A stretch of DNA of 64,000 nucleotides. Origin: Diaphorobacter ruginosibacter. GTDB taxonomy: Bacteria; Pseudomonadota; Gammaproteobacteria; Burkholderiales; Burkholderiaceae_C. The notes beneath the pieces are model-generated. The model saw nothing but the letters and a program-made list of their open reading frames with translations, did not search any database and had not been told where the DNA came from. The stretch is from the NCBI RefSeq assembly GCF_014395975.1, contig NZ_CP060714.1, positions 4,712,001 to 4,776,000 on the forward strand, written 5' to 3'. Made by a program: the position numbers and the translations under genes. Of the stretch, positions 48,854 to 58,391 are shown piece by piece. The first letter of the stretch is position 1. Every line of letters starts with the position of its first letter.

Positions 48854-49422
48854 TGGCCCACCACCTTCATGTCGACCGGGCGCATGGGGTTGGGCTTGGC
48901 GAACAGCGGCACGTCGGCGTTGGCCAGGTAGTACACATCGGTCTTGCGCGAGACGTACTGGCCGGCATGCGTGACGGTGGTCGTCAGGATGACTTCAGTG
49001 TTCGAGCCGGAGGGATGGGTTTCCTCGGTGTAGATGCCGACATTGGCATGGCCGGGCGTCTTCACGACCTGGGCGTGATAGGTCACTTCCAGTCGCTGGT
49101 TGGGGGTGGTGTAGACCTTGGCGCCGGCGTCGGTCAGGCGCGTGATCAGCAGATCGCGGAAGCCTGCATCGAACGGGCTGGGATTCTGCGGCATGGCCAC
49201 GTACAGGGGCGTGTCGGCGGCGAAGCCCGAGCGAGCCAGACCTTCGCGTGTCTGGGCAGCCACGTCATGCGACATCGCATCCCAATGGCCTGCTGCGCGA
49301 ACCTTGTATTGGCTGGTTTCCTCGAAATTCTTGGTGAGCGGCACCGGTGGCGCACAACCGGTCAACACCGCTGCCAGGCCGGCAACTGCCGCAGCCAGGC
49401 CGAGCTTCTTATTCATAGCCAT
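48850..49422 (-). CDS. Predicted lipoprotein upstream of the FlgO-like gene
   Basis: A 190-residue protein of unknown function. The signal peptide and lipobox (LAAVLTGCAPP) are clear. The body has a repeated alpha-beta look similar in layout to its FlgO-like neighbour (RDLLITRLTDAGAKVYTTPN) and a late VILTTTVTHAGQYVSRKTDV. GGAGGG lies five bases before the ATG at 49422. It is translationally coupled to the FlgO-like gene, and the pair may form an envelope complex analogous to the Vibrio FlgO/FlgP pair; that is inference from layout. Confidence 0.75.
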   Translation of the reverse strand: MAMNKKLGLAAAVAGLAAVLTGCAPPVPLTKNFEETSQYKVRAAGHWDAMSHDVAAQTREGLARSGFAADTPLYVAMPQNPSPFDAGFRDLLITRLTDAGAKVYTTPNQRLEVTYHAQVVKTPGHANVGIYTEETHPSGSNTEVILTTTVTHAGQYVSRKTDVYYLANADVPLFAKPNPMRPVDMKVVGQ

Positions 49423-49596
49423 ATTTCCCTCCTTGCCAGTGAACGATGAGGTGAAAACAACACCCCTAGGATTGCTATCGATTCTGGGCAGAGAAGTTAC
49501 AAAAAACAAGAGAAATTGTGTTTAAGTGCATGTTGATACTGAATTTCTGTTGTTTTGTTCGCAGTTTGCAATGCGCCTTGCGGCACCGCAAAAGCA

Positions 49597-49624
49597 AAAC
49601 GGGGGCCTTGCAGGGCCCCCGTTT
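49597..49624. terminator. Rho-independent terminator after pgk
   Basis: AAACGGGGGCC (49597-49607) pairs with GGCCCCCGTTT (49614-49624) around a 6-nt loop. On the minus strand the tail is TTTTGCTTTTG. It sits 20 bp beyond the pgk stop. Confidence 0.85.
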
Positions 49625-49643
49625 CTGAATCGTCACAGTGCGA

Positions 49644-50834
49644 TCAGGCAGCGCGCTTTTCGAGGATCTCGAAGGCGGGCAGCTTCTTGCCTTCCAGCAC
49701 TTCCAGGAAAGCGCCGCCGCCGGTGGAGATATAGCCGACATCCTTCTCGATGCCGTACTTGGCGATGGCGGCCAGGGTGTCGCCGCCACCGGCGATGCTG
49801 AAGGCGCTCGATTCGGCGATTGCTCGGGCAATGGCCTGGGTGCCGCCTGCGAACTGGTCGAACTCGAACACGCCGACCGGGCCGTTCCAGACGATGGTGC
49901 CGGCGGCCTTGAGCTGCGCCGCGAGCTTTGCGGCGGTTTCGGGGCCGATGTCCAGGATCATGTCGTCATCGGCCACCTCGGTGGCCTTCTTCACGGTGGC
50001 GACGGCGTCAGAGGCGAAGTTCTTGGCCACCACCACGTCGGTCGGGATCGGTACCTCGGCGCCACGCGCCTTCATCGATTCGATCACGGCCCTGGCGTCC
50101 CCGAGCAGATCGGGCTCGGCCAGCGACTTGCCGATCTTCAGGCCGGCGGCCAGCATGAAGGTGTTGGCAATGCCGCCGCCCACGATCAGGCCGTCCACAT
50201 TCTTCGAGAGGCTTTGCAGGATGGTCAGCTTGGTCGACACCTTGGAGCCGGCCACGATGGCCACGAGGGGACGCTTCGGATTGGCAAGAGCCTGGGTGAT
50301 GGCATCGATTTCGGCGGCCAGCAGCGGGCCGGCGCATGCCGTCTTGGCGTACTCGGCGATGCCATAGGTCGTGCCTTCGGCGCGGTGCGCGGTGCCGAAG
50401 GCGTCATTCACGTAGATGTCGCACAGTTGGGCCATCTTGCGGGCCAGTTCCGGGTTGTTCTTCTTCTCGCCCTTGTTGAGGCGGCAGTTTTCGAGCAGCA
50501 CGACCTGGCCGGGCTGCACGCTCACGCCGTCCACCCAGTCCGCCACCACGGGCACCTCGCGGCCCATCAGCTCGGACAGGCGCTGCGCCACGGGCTTGAG
50601 CGAATCCTCCGGCTTGAACTCTCCCTCGGTGGGCCGGCCCAGATGGCTGGTCACCATCACGGCGGCACCGGCGTCCAGCGCCATCTGGATGCAGGGGATT
50701 GACGCCCGGATGCGCGTATCTTCGGTGATCCTGCCGCTATCGTCCTGTGGAACGTTCAGATCGGCGCGAATGAAAACGCGTTGCCCGGAAGCCTTGCCCT
50801 GGGCGCAGATGTCGGAAAAACGAAGAATGTGCAT
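49644..50834 (-). CDS. pgk: Phosphoglycerate kinase
   Basis: The glycolytic/gluconeogenic enzyme transferring phosphate between 1,3-bisphosphoglycerate and ADP. The 396-residue product has the N-terminal RVFIRADLNVPQD signature, the substrate-binding SHLGRPTEG, the hinge KVSTKLTILQSL, and the nucleotide-binding SIAGGGDTLAAIAK and STGGGAFLEVLEG. The ATG at 50834 (MHILRFSD) is the family start. It stands alone, flanked downstream by a terminator. Confidence 0.96.
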   Translation of the reverse strand: MHILRFSDICAQGKASGQRVFIRADLNVPQDDSGRITEDTRIRASIPCIQMALDAGAAVMVTSHLGRPTEGEFKPEDSLKPVAQRLSELMGREVPVVADWVDGVSVQPGQVVLLENCRLNKGEKKNNPELARKMAQLCDIYVNDAFGTAHRAEGTTYGIAEYAKTACAGPLLAAEIDAITQALANPKRPLVAIVAGSKVSTKLTILQSLSKNVDGLIVGGGIANTFMLAAGLKIGKSLAEPDLLGDARAVIESMKARGAEVPIPTDVVVAKNFASDAVATVKKATEVADDDMILDIGPETAAKLAAQLKAAGTIVWNGPVGVFEFDQFAGGTQAIARAIAESSAFSIAGGGDTLAAIAKYGIEKDVGYISTGGGAFLEVLEGKKLPAFEILEKRAA

Positions 50835-50994
50835 GATGGTTCTAGGAGATGAATACGGATACGGCGCCACGGGCGGTGCAGGGCACTGTCATGGCACGGA
50901 CACGAAACTGTCGGAATTGTAGGTGCCGTGGCTGACGCGGGGCTTGTCGTGCTGTTTTTCGCTGCGCAAACCCGGCGAGGCGCCTTTGCAAGTT

Positions 50995-51327
50995 CTACCA
51001 GCCCAGGCCGATATGCAGCGGCAGATAGATGAGCATGCCGACCAGGATGGTGCCGAGAATGCCGCGCTGGCTGTAGTAGTAGATCACCGCACCGACGAGG
51101 GCGGGCAGGCGTGCATCCATCAGCGTGTGGATGAAGTGGCCCTGCGTCATGAACAGTTCCGGAACGATGACGGCACCGAGCGCGGCCAGCGGCGCGTATT
51201 TCAGGCCGCGCCGCAGCCATTCGGGCATGGGCAGTTCCTTGTCCGAGATCATGAAGAACGAGCGGGTGACCAGCGTGATGAGGGCCAGCCCAAGCGTGGC
51301 GATGATCATCTCGAGCGCGTACATCAT
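50995..51327 (-). CDS. azlD: AzlD family branched-chain amino-acid exporter subunit
   Basis: A 110-residue membrane protein with three to four hydrophobic segments, the small partner of AzlC. The family pattern LALITLVTRSFFMI near the start and RRGLKYAPLAALGAVIVPEL in the middle are typical. The ATG overlaps the azlC stop by 4 bp, so the two are translated in concert and form the two-component exporter. Confidence 0.9.
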   Translation of the reverse strand: MMYALEMIIATLGLALITLVTRSFFMISDKELPMPEWLRRGLKYAPLAALGAVIVPELFMTQGHFIHTLMDARLPALVGAVIYYYSQRGILGTILVGMLIYLPLHIGLGW

Positions 51328-52154
51328 GGGCGGTGCTCCTCGGACGCGTTGCCGTCCTGAGCCTGGGCGGAGCGGGCCTTTAGCCGCTTCATGTTGCGAT
51401 CCACGGTCTCGAACGTGAGGCCGGCCGCGACGGCGGCGAGCACCGCCACAAGGATGTTCATCTTCAGCGGCAGGGCGAACGTGGCGATGGCCGCAGTGCC
51501 GGCGACCACGGTGGCCAGCAGGGTGAACCGGTCATTGATCATGGACAGCAGGATGCCGAGCAGCGCCAGGACCCCCGCGAATCCCAGTCCCCACGACAAC
51601 GGGATGGCATTGGCCAACAACATGCCGGCAATGGACGGGATCTGCCAGAACAACCAATTGGTGGAGGCCGCACCCCAGAAGTAGGGGATCTGCCCCGGAG
51701 CTGGTTTCAGCTCCGGGAATCGCTTCATGAAGCCGACGAATATGACGTCTCCACTGAAAAATCCAAGCAAAAGACGCTTATTGCGTGGAAGCCCATGAAA
51801 GTAGTCGCGCCACATCTGGCTGAAGATCACGAAGCGCAGGTTCACGCAGGCCGCGGTGAGCCAGATCACCCACAGTGGCGCGCCAGCCACCAGCAGGGGC
51901 AGAACGGCCAACTGGGCGCTGCCGGCATAGATCATCAGCGACATGAAGATCGCCAGCGGCACGGGCAGCCCGCTCTTGACCATGGCCACGCCCGTGACCA
52001 GTCCCCAGGCCGCGATGCCAACGCCCGTCCCCAGCATGTCGGTGACGCCAAGCTTGAAGTAGGGCTCGCGCGACATGGATCGCCATTCGGCCCATCGCTC
52101 CCCGGCCGCCTGCCGGAGGCGCGCCAATGTGTCGGTGAGGGAGGGGCGGTTCAT
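51324..52154 (-). CDS. azlC: AzlC family branched-chain amino-acid exporter subunit
   Basis: The large subunit of the AzlCD (BrnFE-type) exporter, 276 residues, with about seven membrane segments. Signature region: SLMIYAGSAQLAVLPLLVAG, then NLRFVIFSQMWRDYFHGLPR. The ATG at 52154 (MNRPSLTDTL) is taken because upstream in-frame sequence is not conserved in character. It is followed directly by azlD and lies downstream of fmt on the same strand. Confidence 0.9.
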   Translation of the reverse strand: MNRPSLTDTLARLRQAAGERWAEWRSMSREPYFKLGVTDMLGTGVGIAAWGLVTGVAMVKSGLPVPLAIFMSLMIYAGSAQLAVLPLLVAGAPLWVIWLTAACVNLRFVIFSQMWRDYFHGLPRNKRLLLGFFSGDVIFVGFMKRFPELKPAPGQIPYFWGAASTNWLFWQIPSIAGMLLANAIPLSWGLGFAGVLALLGILLSMINDRFTLLATVVAGTAAIATFALPLKMNILVAVLAAVAAGLTFETVDRNMKRLKARSAQAQDGNASEEHRP

Positions 52155-52207
52155 GGAGAGAAGGGAGAGGGCTTGAGGGTGGGGTTGGAGAGGATTTTGA
52201 TGGTAAA

Positions 52208-53206
52208 TCAGGCTGACTGGTGATCCGAACCCAGAATATCCCCGACCTGGAGTGCAAAGCCGCGCAGGAAATCGGCGCATGGCAGTCGCTTGCCTCCGGC
52301 GCGCTGCAGTGTGGTGAGGCGCAGCACGCTGGTATCCCCGCACGCTACGCCGATGCCTTGTTCGCTGATGTCCACGACCTGGCCCGCCTGGGCTGGCTTT
52401 GCGCCTTCGACCGATGGCGCATCCAGGGGCGCTGTGGGTTCGGCAGCCCAGACCTTGATGGTCTCGCCGCCAAAGGTGGTGCTTGCGCCGGGGAAGGGGT
52501 CGAACGCCCGCACGCGCCGAGCGATGGTGGTGGCCGGCTCGCTCCAGTCGATGGCGCTTTCGGCCTTTTCGATCTTGTGCGCGTAAGTCACGCCTTCTTC
52601 TGGCTGTTTCGTGGCGACCAGATCGCCGCAGGCAGCGATCTCCAGCGCCTCCACGATCAGGCGGCCGCCGAGTTCGGCCAGCCTGTCATGCAGGGTGGAC
52701 GTGGTGTCCGCAGCGGTGATGGGCAGGGACTCCCTGAGCAGCATGTCGCCCGTGTCGAGGCCGATGTCCATCTGCATGATGGTGACGCCCGTGGTGGCGT
52801 CGCCTGCCTCGATCGCGCGGTGGATCGGCGCCGCGCCGCGCCAGCGCGGCAGCAGGCTGGCATGGATGTTCAGGCAGCCGAGGCGCGGCCAGTCGAGTAC
52901 CCATTGCGGCAGGATCAGGCCATAGGCGGCCACCACCATCACGTCGGCGCCGCTGGCAAGTAGCGCCTCGCGCGCGGCGGCGGCATCGTCGGGATACTTG
53001 CCATCCAGGCGCAGGCTGCGCGGCTGGCTGACGGCGATGCCATGCTCCTGGGCGCATTGCTTCACCGCGGAGGCCTGCAGTTTCATGCCGCGCCCGGCGG
53101 GGCGGTCGGGTTGGGTGAGCACCAGCGGAACCTCGAATCCCGCGGCAAGCAGGCGCCTGAGCGCCACGGCGGCAAATTCGGGGGTACCTGCAAAAACGAT
53201 CTTCAT
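52208..53206 (-). CDS. fmt: Methionyl-tRNA formyltransferase
   Basis: Formylates Met-tRNAi for translation initiation, using 10-formyl-THF. The 332-residue product begins MKIVFAGTPEFAAVALRRLL, has the catalytic NIHASLLPRWRGAAPIHRAI segment, and LDTGDMLL, followed by a C-terminal OB-like domain. An ATG two codons upstream (53212) is an alternative start. It follows def and a small lipoprotein gene, the usual def-fmt pairing interrupted by the lipoprotein. Confidence 0.95.
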   Translation of the reverse strand: MKIVFAGTPEFAAVALRRLLAAGFEVPLVLTQPDRPAGRGMKLQASAVKQCAQEHGIAVSQPRSLRLDGKYPDDAAAAREALLASGADVMVVAAYGLILPQWVLDWPRLGCLNIHASLLPRWRGAAPIHRAIEAGDATTGVTIMQMDIGLDTGDMLLRESLPITAADTTSTLHDRLAELGGRLIVEALEIAACGDLVATKQPEEGVTYAHKIEKAESAIDWSEPATTIARRVRAFDPFPGASTTFGGETIKVWAAEPTAPLDAPSVEGAKPAQAGQVVDISEQGIGVACGDTSVLRLTTLQRAGGKRLPCADFLRGFALQVGDILGSDHQSA

Positions 53207-53291
53207 GGGCATTCTTCGTGGGCTGGGCAGGGTGGACGGCACGGTGTGCCCTCCTTGCCTGCCTGTCCTTGTGTCTGTTGTTTGTCTGGGC

Positions 53292-53837
53292 TCAGGACAT
53301 GCGGTTGTCTTCCGCCGTGGGTTCGTCGGTGAACATCACCTTGGCGACGCGGCCTTCCTGGTCGATATGGATATGGGCCAGGCGGCGCAGATGCATGTCA
53401 TCCATGAAGCGATAGGTCCAGACCTTGCCCTGGAAGCTGGCCACCTCGGTGATCTCGTAGGGCGGGCCGTAGAAATCGAGCACCTGGCGGCGGCTCCAGC
53501 CGAGTGGTGTGGTCGAGAGATGCTGGAAATCCAGCACCTGGGTGATGGAGCGCATCGTGCCCTGGCGATCCAGGTCGACGTGATAGACCTCGCGGCCCAT
53601 GGGGAGGGTGGAGTACAGCCAGCGCTCCCCACCTTCGGGCAGCGGTTTGACCGACAGAGGGCTGCCCATGCGTGAACGCACTTCCTCGGCTGGCGCACCC
53701 GGGTCGGGCTGGGTCAGGCCGGCGCAGCCTGCAAGCGCGAGGACGAGTGAAAGAGCCAGTGCGAGCGCCGGAGTGAGGCCTGCGGCCCGCAGCGCTACCT
53801 GGGCAGGCCTGTGCCACAAGCCTGCCTTGGCGATCAT
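53292..53837 (-). CDS. BamE-like outer-membrane lipoprotein
   Basis: A 181-residue lipoprotein with signal peptide and lipobox (LVLALAGCAG). The mature part has a BamE/SmpA-like look: a short helix (APAEEVRSRMGSPLSV), then beta strands WLYSTLPMGREVYHVDL, and a second similar unit with VLDFYGPPYEITEV. It is not BamE itself by context. The start overlaps the def stop by 4 bp, so it is coupled to def and followed by fmt. Confidence 0.75.
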   Translation of the reverse strand: MIAKAGLWHRPAQVALRAAGLTPALALALSLVLALAGCAGLTQPDPGAPAEEVRSRMGSPLSVKPLPEGGERWLYSTLPMGREVYHVDLDRQGTMRSITQVLDFQHLSTTPLGWSRRQVLDFYGPPYEITEVASFQGKVWTYRFMDDMHLRRLAHIHIDQEGRVAKVMFTDEPTAEDNRMS

Positions 53838-54346
53838 GCCCGTTCCTCGGTCTTCTTCTGCTTGAGCAGCTTGGTCTTGATGCGGTTGCGCTTGAGCGGA
53901 GAGAGATATTCGACGAACACCTTGCCAAGCAGGTGGTCGAGTTCGTGCTGTACGCACACGGCCAGCAGGCCGTCCGCCTCGATCACGCGCGACTGGCCGT
54001 CGCGGTCGGTCGCGCGCACATGCACCTGGGTGGAGCGCTCCACGCCGTCATAGATGCCGGGAACCGACAGGCAGCCCTCGTCGCCCACGACCTTCTCGTC
54101 GCTGTACCAGATGATCTCGGGGTTGATCAGCACCATGGGCTGGTCGCGCTCCTCGGAGACGTCGATCACCACGATGCGCTCGTGAATGTCCACCTGCGTC
54201 GCAGCGAGACCGATGCCGTTGGCGTCGTACATGGTGGCGAGCATGTCGTCGAGTATGGACCGCACGCGATCATCCACGGCTTCAACAGGCTTGGCGACCT
54301 TGTGCAGCCGGGGGTCGGGATAACAAAGAATAGGAAGAATTGCCAT
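53834..54346 (-). CDS. def: Peptide deformylase
   Basis: Removes the N-formyl group from nascent proteins. The 170-residue metalloenzyme has all three motifs: GIGLAATQ (44-51), EGCLS with metal-binding Cys92, and QHELDHLLG with His134, Glu135 and His138. It diverges from the LysM gene. The downstream lipoprotein and fmt genes form one unit with it. Confidence 0.96.
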   Translation of the reverse strand: MAILPILCYPDPRLHKVAKPVEAVDDRVRSILDDMLATMYDANGIGLAATQVDIHERIVVIDVSEERDQPMVLINPEIIWYSDEKVVGDEGCLSVPGIYDGVERSTQVHVRATDRDGQSRVIEADGLLAVCVQHELDHLLGKVFVEYLSPLKRNRIKTKLLKQKKTEERA

Positions 54347-54537
54347 GTCCAGAGGGGAAATATGTCGCTATTTTCGCCACTTTTGCCGATTCCTGCGGGG
54401 CGCGGACGCAATAATCATTGCCCAATCAAGGGCTTGGACTGAGAATCTGAGATCGTTTGTAACGTAGTGCGTGCAAAAGCCAGGAATTATTTTCTATGGC
54501 GCACTGAAGCAATATGGTCGTAGAGAGGGCGAATTCA

Positions 54538-55794
54538 ATGCGTGAAAAGATGAACAAGATGGCTGGCCTGCCGCAGGCGAGCGCTCCGCGTGTGGCTGGA
54601 GTCGCTGCATTGATCGCTGGCGCGGTGATGGCCTTCGGCGCACAGGCGCAATCTGAGACGCATTCCCCCAAGTCCTCCTATCCTGTTACCTCCGCCCAGC
54701 GCGCAACCGCACAGCAGGTGGCATCGCGCGGCGTACCCGTGTCCGAGCTCGCTGCCAATGCACCGGACACCTATGTCGTCAAGCGCGGCGACACGCTGTG
54801 GTCGATTGCCGGCCTGTACCTCGCCAAGCCCTGGCGCTGGCCCGAGCTGTGGGGCATGAACATGCAGGCGATCCGCAATCCGCACCTGATCTATCCCGGG
54901 CAGACGCTGTATCTCGAGAAGTCCGACGGCTTTGCGCGCCTCTCTACGCGCGGCCCCAATGGCGGCGGCAACGAGGTCGTGCGCATCACCCCGCGCACGC
55001 GCACCGACAGCGTCTCCAACACGGCGCTTCCCACCATCCAGCAGCACCTGATCGAGCCCTTCCTGGTCGAGCCCGAGGTGCTGGGCGCCGAGGCGATCGA
55101 ACTTGCGCCGCGCATCGTCGCTGCGGCGCAGACCCGCGCCATCCTGGGCAGCGGCGATCGCGTGTATGCACGCAGCGCCTCCGGCACCCAGCTATCGCTC
55201 GAGCCCGGTGACGATCGCACCTTCCGACTCTTTCGCAACGCCATTCCGCTCAAGGATCCGGACACCGGCGACATCCTCGGCTACGAGGCTCAGTATGTGG
55301 GCCGCGCGGAGATGGTGCGTGGCGAGACGCAGGACGTCACACCCGACGGCCGCGGCGGCACGAACACCGACCCGGTGCCGGCCACGCTGGACATCGTCTC
55401 CGTCAAGGAGGAGGTGCGCGTGGGCGACAGGCTGCTGCCGATGGCGCCGCGCAGCTTCATGAACTACGTGCCGCGCACCCCTTATGACGATGTGAATGCA
55501 CGCGTGGTTTCGATCTATGGCAGTTCCGCTGTCGGCAATGCCGGTCAGAATCAGGTCGTATCAATCAACCGCGGTGCCGTCGATGGACTGGAACCCGGCA
55601 TGATCCTGACGGTGCTGACCAAGGGTGAGCGCATTCGCGACAAGACCGATGAAAGCCGTACCATGATCAAACTTCCGAGCGAAGCCAATGGCATGGCCAT
55701 GGTGTTCCGCACGTTCGATCATGTGTCCTACGTGCTGCTGCTGCAGGTGCGCTATGGCGTGGGCGTCGGCGACCGGCTCGTGAATCCGCAATGA
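54538..55794 (+). CDS. LysM peptidoglycan-binding protein
   Basis: A 418-residue exported protein. A signal-peptide-like segment lies at residues 18-37 (VAGVAALIAGAVMAFGAQAQ), and one LysM domain at about residues 79-127 (TYVVKRGDTLWSIAGLYLAK, ending NPHLIYPGQTLYL). The rest is beta-rich without a recognised catalytic motif. It probably anchors to peptidoglycan in the periplasm. The ATG at 54538 has GAGAGG upstream; the ATG at 54514 is an alternative. This gene between def and dprA is a conserved arrangement in related bacteria as far as I recall. Confidence 0.88.
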   Translation: MREKMNKMAGLPQASAPRVAGVAALIAGAVMAFGAQAQSETHSPKSSYPVTSAQRATAQQVASRGVPVSELAANAPDTYVVKRGDTLWSIAGLYLAKPWRWPELWGMNMQAIRNPHLIYPGQTLYLEKSDGFARLSTRGPNGGGNEVVRITPRTRTDSVSNTALPTIQQHLIEPFLVEPEVLGAEAIELAPRIVAAAQTRAILGSGDRVYARSASGTQLSLEPGDDRTFRLFRNAIPLKDPDTGDILGYEAQYVGRAEMVRGETQDVTPDGRGGTNTDPVPATLDIVSVKEEVRVGDRLLPMAPRSFMNYVPRTPYDDVNARVVSIYGSSAVGNAGQNQVVSINRGAVDGLEPGMILTVLTKGERIRDKTDESRTMIKLPSEANGMAMVFRTFDHVSYVLLLQVRYGVGVGDRLVNPQ

Positions 55795-55870
55795 CCCTCT
55801 TGGTATTTGCACATCCCGCCATGCCCTGAGGGGCACGCAGGAAGGGACTTAATAAAAATAAGGCCCCAGG

Positions 55871-55909
55871 AAATGCCGGACCGCTTGCGCGACCGGCATT
55901 TTCTTTTTG
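55871..55909 (+). terminator. Rho-independent terminator after the LysM gene
   Basis: AAATGCCGG (55871-55879) pairs with CCGGCATTT (55893-55901), followed by TCTTTTTG. The 13-nt apical part contains a further short GCG-CGC pairing. It ends just before the dprA ribosome binding site. Confidence 0.75.
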
Positions 55910-55921
55910 GGAGACCCGACA

Positions 55922-57085
55922 ATGCAGCACGATGAACTCTCCGCATGGCTGCGCCTGCAACTGACACCGGGCGTGGGCAACCCATCGGCACGGCGCCTTC
56001 TGGCGGCGTTCGGCCTGCCGCAGCATGTTTTCGAGCAGTCGCTGGGCGCGTTGCAGGCCTGCGTCTCTCGCCACCAGGCCGAGGCACTGCGTATTGAGCC
56101 GCCCGCCCTGGGCAAGCAGCTCGACCAGACCCTCCGGTGGCTGGATGCCCCCACGCGCCGCCTCTGCACCCTGGGCGATCCCGACTATCCGCCCGGCCTG
56201 CTGGCCATGGAGGATCCGCCGCTTCTGCTGTACCTGGAGGGCGCGCGGCCACTGCTGGTGCAGGGAGGACTGCGCGTGGCGGGCGAGCAGGGGCTTGCGA
56301 TCGTCGGCTCGCGCAACCCGACGGCACAGGGGCGGGAGAACGCCCGCCAGTTTGCACGCGCACTGCGCGAGGCAGGGCTGTCGATCATCTCCGGCCTCGC
56401 CGCAGGCGTGGATGCCAGCGCCCACGAGGGCGCGCTGGCTGCAGACGCCGACCCGTCAACGGCGGCCACCGTGGCGGTCGTTGGAACGGGGCTGGACATG
56501 GTGTATCCGCGCGCCCACCAGGAACTGGCCGCGCGCATCGCACACAGCGGCATCGTCGTGAGCGAGTACCCACTGGGCACACCGCCGATCGCGGCCAATT
56601 TTCCCAAGCGCAACCGCATCATCTCCGGCCTCTCGATGGGTACGCTGGTCGTCGAGGCCACGCTGGGCTCGGGCTCGCTCATCACCGCCCGGCTGGCGAG
56701 CGAGCAGGGGCGAGAGGTGTTTGCCATTCCGGGCTCGATCCACGCGCCGCAGTCCCGCGGCTGCCACGCGCTTCTGCGCCAGGGTGCCAAGCTGGTGGAG
56801 ACCGCGCAGGATGTGCTCGAGGAACTGCACCTGCTGCGCCAGCGTCCTGTCAGCCCTGCAAAGAGCGGCCAGCTCGAACTGGAAAGCGATGGCACCGAGC
56901 GGCTGAGCGGCGTGCAAAAGGAGCTGCTGGCAGCGCTCGGGTTCGACCCCATGGGTCTGGATGCGCTCGTGGCGCGCACGGGGTGGGATGCGGCCACGTT
57001 GCAGGTTCAGTTGCTGTCCCTTGAGTTGGAAGGGCATGTGGCGCGGCTTCCCGGCGGCATGTACCAGCGCTTGGCTAGTGGGTGA
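55922..57085 (+). CDS. dprA: DNA-processing protein DprA
   Basis: Loads RecA onto incoming single-stranded DNA during natural transformation. The 387-residue product has an N-terminal helical domain, then the Rossmann-like core with AIVGSRNPTAQGRENA, GLAAGVDASAHEGAL, FPKRNRIISGLS and IPGSIHAPQSRGCHALLRQG. A C-terminal winged-helix domain (about residues 325-387) follows. The ATG at 55922 has GGAG eight bases upstream. Confidence 0.94.
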   Translation: MQHDELSAWLRLQLTPGVGNPSARRLLAAFGLPQHVFEQSLGALQACVSRHQAEALRIEPPALGKQLDQTLRWLDAPTRRLCTLGDPDYPPGLLAMEDPPLLLYLEGARPLLVQGGLRVAGEQGLAIVGSRNPTAQGRENARQFARALREAGLSIISGLAAGVDASAHEGALAADADPSTAATVAVVGTGLDMVYPRAHQELAARIAHSGIVVSEYPLGTPPIAANFPKRNRIISGLSMGTLVVEATLGSGSLITARLASEQGREVFAIPGSIHAPQSRGCHALLRQGAKLVETAQDVLEELHLLRQRPVSPAKSGQLELESDGTERLSGVQKELLAALGFDPMGLDALVARTGWDAATLQVQLLSLELEGHVARLPGGMYQRLASG

Positions 57086-57205
57086 AAAGGTTTTCGTGGA
57101 ATGCCGGGGTGAACGAGGCGGGTGACGAATGGACGTCTGGCTCTTGCGGTGAGAGTATTCGTTTTGAGGTGCCTCTGCCTATCCCGGCCATCCGTGATGA
57201 ACCAT

Positions 57206-57240
57206 CAAAAAAGCCGCCTGAGTGTCACCCAGGCGGCTTC
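57206..57240 (-). terminator. Rho-independent terminator after argC
   Basis: A 10-bp stem (AAGCCGCCTG at 57211-57220 and CAGGCGGCTT at 57230-57239) with a 9-nt loop. On the minus strand it runs into TTTTTTGATGG. It lies 28 bp past the argC stop. Confidence 0.85.
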
Positions 57241-57267
57241 GAGAGCGGGATTGCGTTTGCGCTGGAC

Positions 57268-58200
57268 TCAGAGGCCCAGCATCAGCTTCATGTTCTGCAC
57301 GGCAGCGCCGCTGGCACCCTTGCCGAGGTTGTCCAGGCGCGCGATGAGCACTGCGTGCCTGTAGCTGTCGCTGCCGTAGACGCGGATCTCGAGCTTGTTG
57401 GTGTCCTTGAGCGCCACGGCGTCGAGCTTGCCGTCTTCGGTGGCGGGCAGGACCTGCACCCAGTGGTCGGGCGTGTCGGTCTTTGCATAGTGGGCGGCCA
57501 GCGCCTCGTGCAGGTCGGCCACCTTGGGCGAGCCCGGCAGGGTGTCGAGGTGCAGCGGCAGTTGCACGAGCATGCCTTGCGGGAAGTTGCCGACCGAGGG
57601 TACGAAGATCGGACGGCGCGACATGCCCGTGTACTTCATGATCTCGGGGATGTGCTTGTGCGAGAGGCCCAGCGCGTACAGCTCGAACGGAGCGGCATCG
57701 CCTTGCTCGTAGGCTTCGATCATCGTGCGGCCGCCGCCGGAGTAGCCGCTCACCGAGGGCAGCGCGACCGGATAGTCGGCGGGCAGCAGGCCGGCGTCGA
57801 CCAGCGGGCGCAGCAGGGCGATGGCGCCCGTGGCGTAGCAGCCGGGATTGGCCACGCGCGTCGCGTTGCGCACGGCGTCGGCCTGGCCGGGAGCGAGTTC
57901 CGGAAAGCCGAAGGTCCAGCCCTCGGTCACGCGGTGGGCGGTCGAGGCGTCGATGATCTTGATGGCCTTGCCCGTCGTGCGGGTAACGTCGTCGACCAGC
58001 GCCACGGATTCGCGGGCTGCATCGTCATGCAGGCACAGCACGACCAGATCGATGCCTTCGATCAGAGCGCGCTTGGCGGCGGGGTCCTTGCGCAATTCGG
58101 GGGCGATGCTCACCAGCTCGACTTGCGGCATGGCTTGCAGACGCTCGCGGATCTGCAGTCCGGTCGTGCCAGCTTCGCCATCGATAAAGACTTTTGCCAT
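57268..58200 (-). CDS. argC: N-acetyl-gamma-glutamyl-phosphate reductase (short form)
   Basis: Reduces N-acetylglutamyl phosphate to the semialdehyde in arginine synthesis. The 310-residue product is the short type: the NAD(P) region is VFIDGEAGTTGLQIRERL, the catalytic cysteine is in VANPGCYATGAIALL (Cys121), followed by VSGYSGGGRTMIEAYE. It is a single gene with its own terminator, divergent from sucC. Confidence 0.94.
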   Translation of the reverse strand: MAKVFIDGEAGTTGLQIRERLQAMPQVELVSIAPELRKDPAAKRALIEGIDLVVLCLHDDAARESVALVDDVTRTTGKAIKIIDASTAHRVTEGWTFGFPELAPGQADAVRNATRVANPGCYATGAIALLRPLVDAGLLPADYPVALPSVSGYSGGGRTMIEAYEQGDAAPFELYALGLSHKHIPEIMKYTGMSRRPIFVPSVGNFPQGMLVQLPLHLDTLPGSPKVADLHEALAAHYAKTDTPDHWVQVLPATEDGKLDAVALKDTNKLEIRVYGSDSYRHAVLIARLDNLGKGASGAAVQNMKLMLGL

Positions 58201-58391
58201 GATGTTCTCCAGGGGGCCTGCAATATGAAAGGCTGATAGAGGGATAAGTTATATCCACATTATTGGTGCGCCGCAACATGATACATTTATTAGTTGCCAT
58301 GCTGATAGAGCCCGCGGCCAGGCACCCTTTTCAGGAGCCGCTGACTCAACCGACAACGTGTTTCTATCACTCCAGAGTGACGGGCGTTGGG

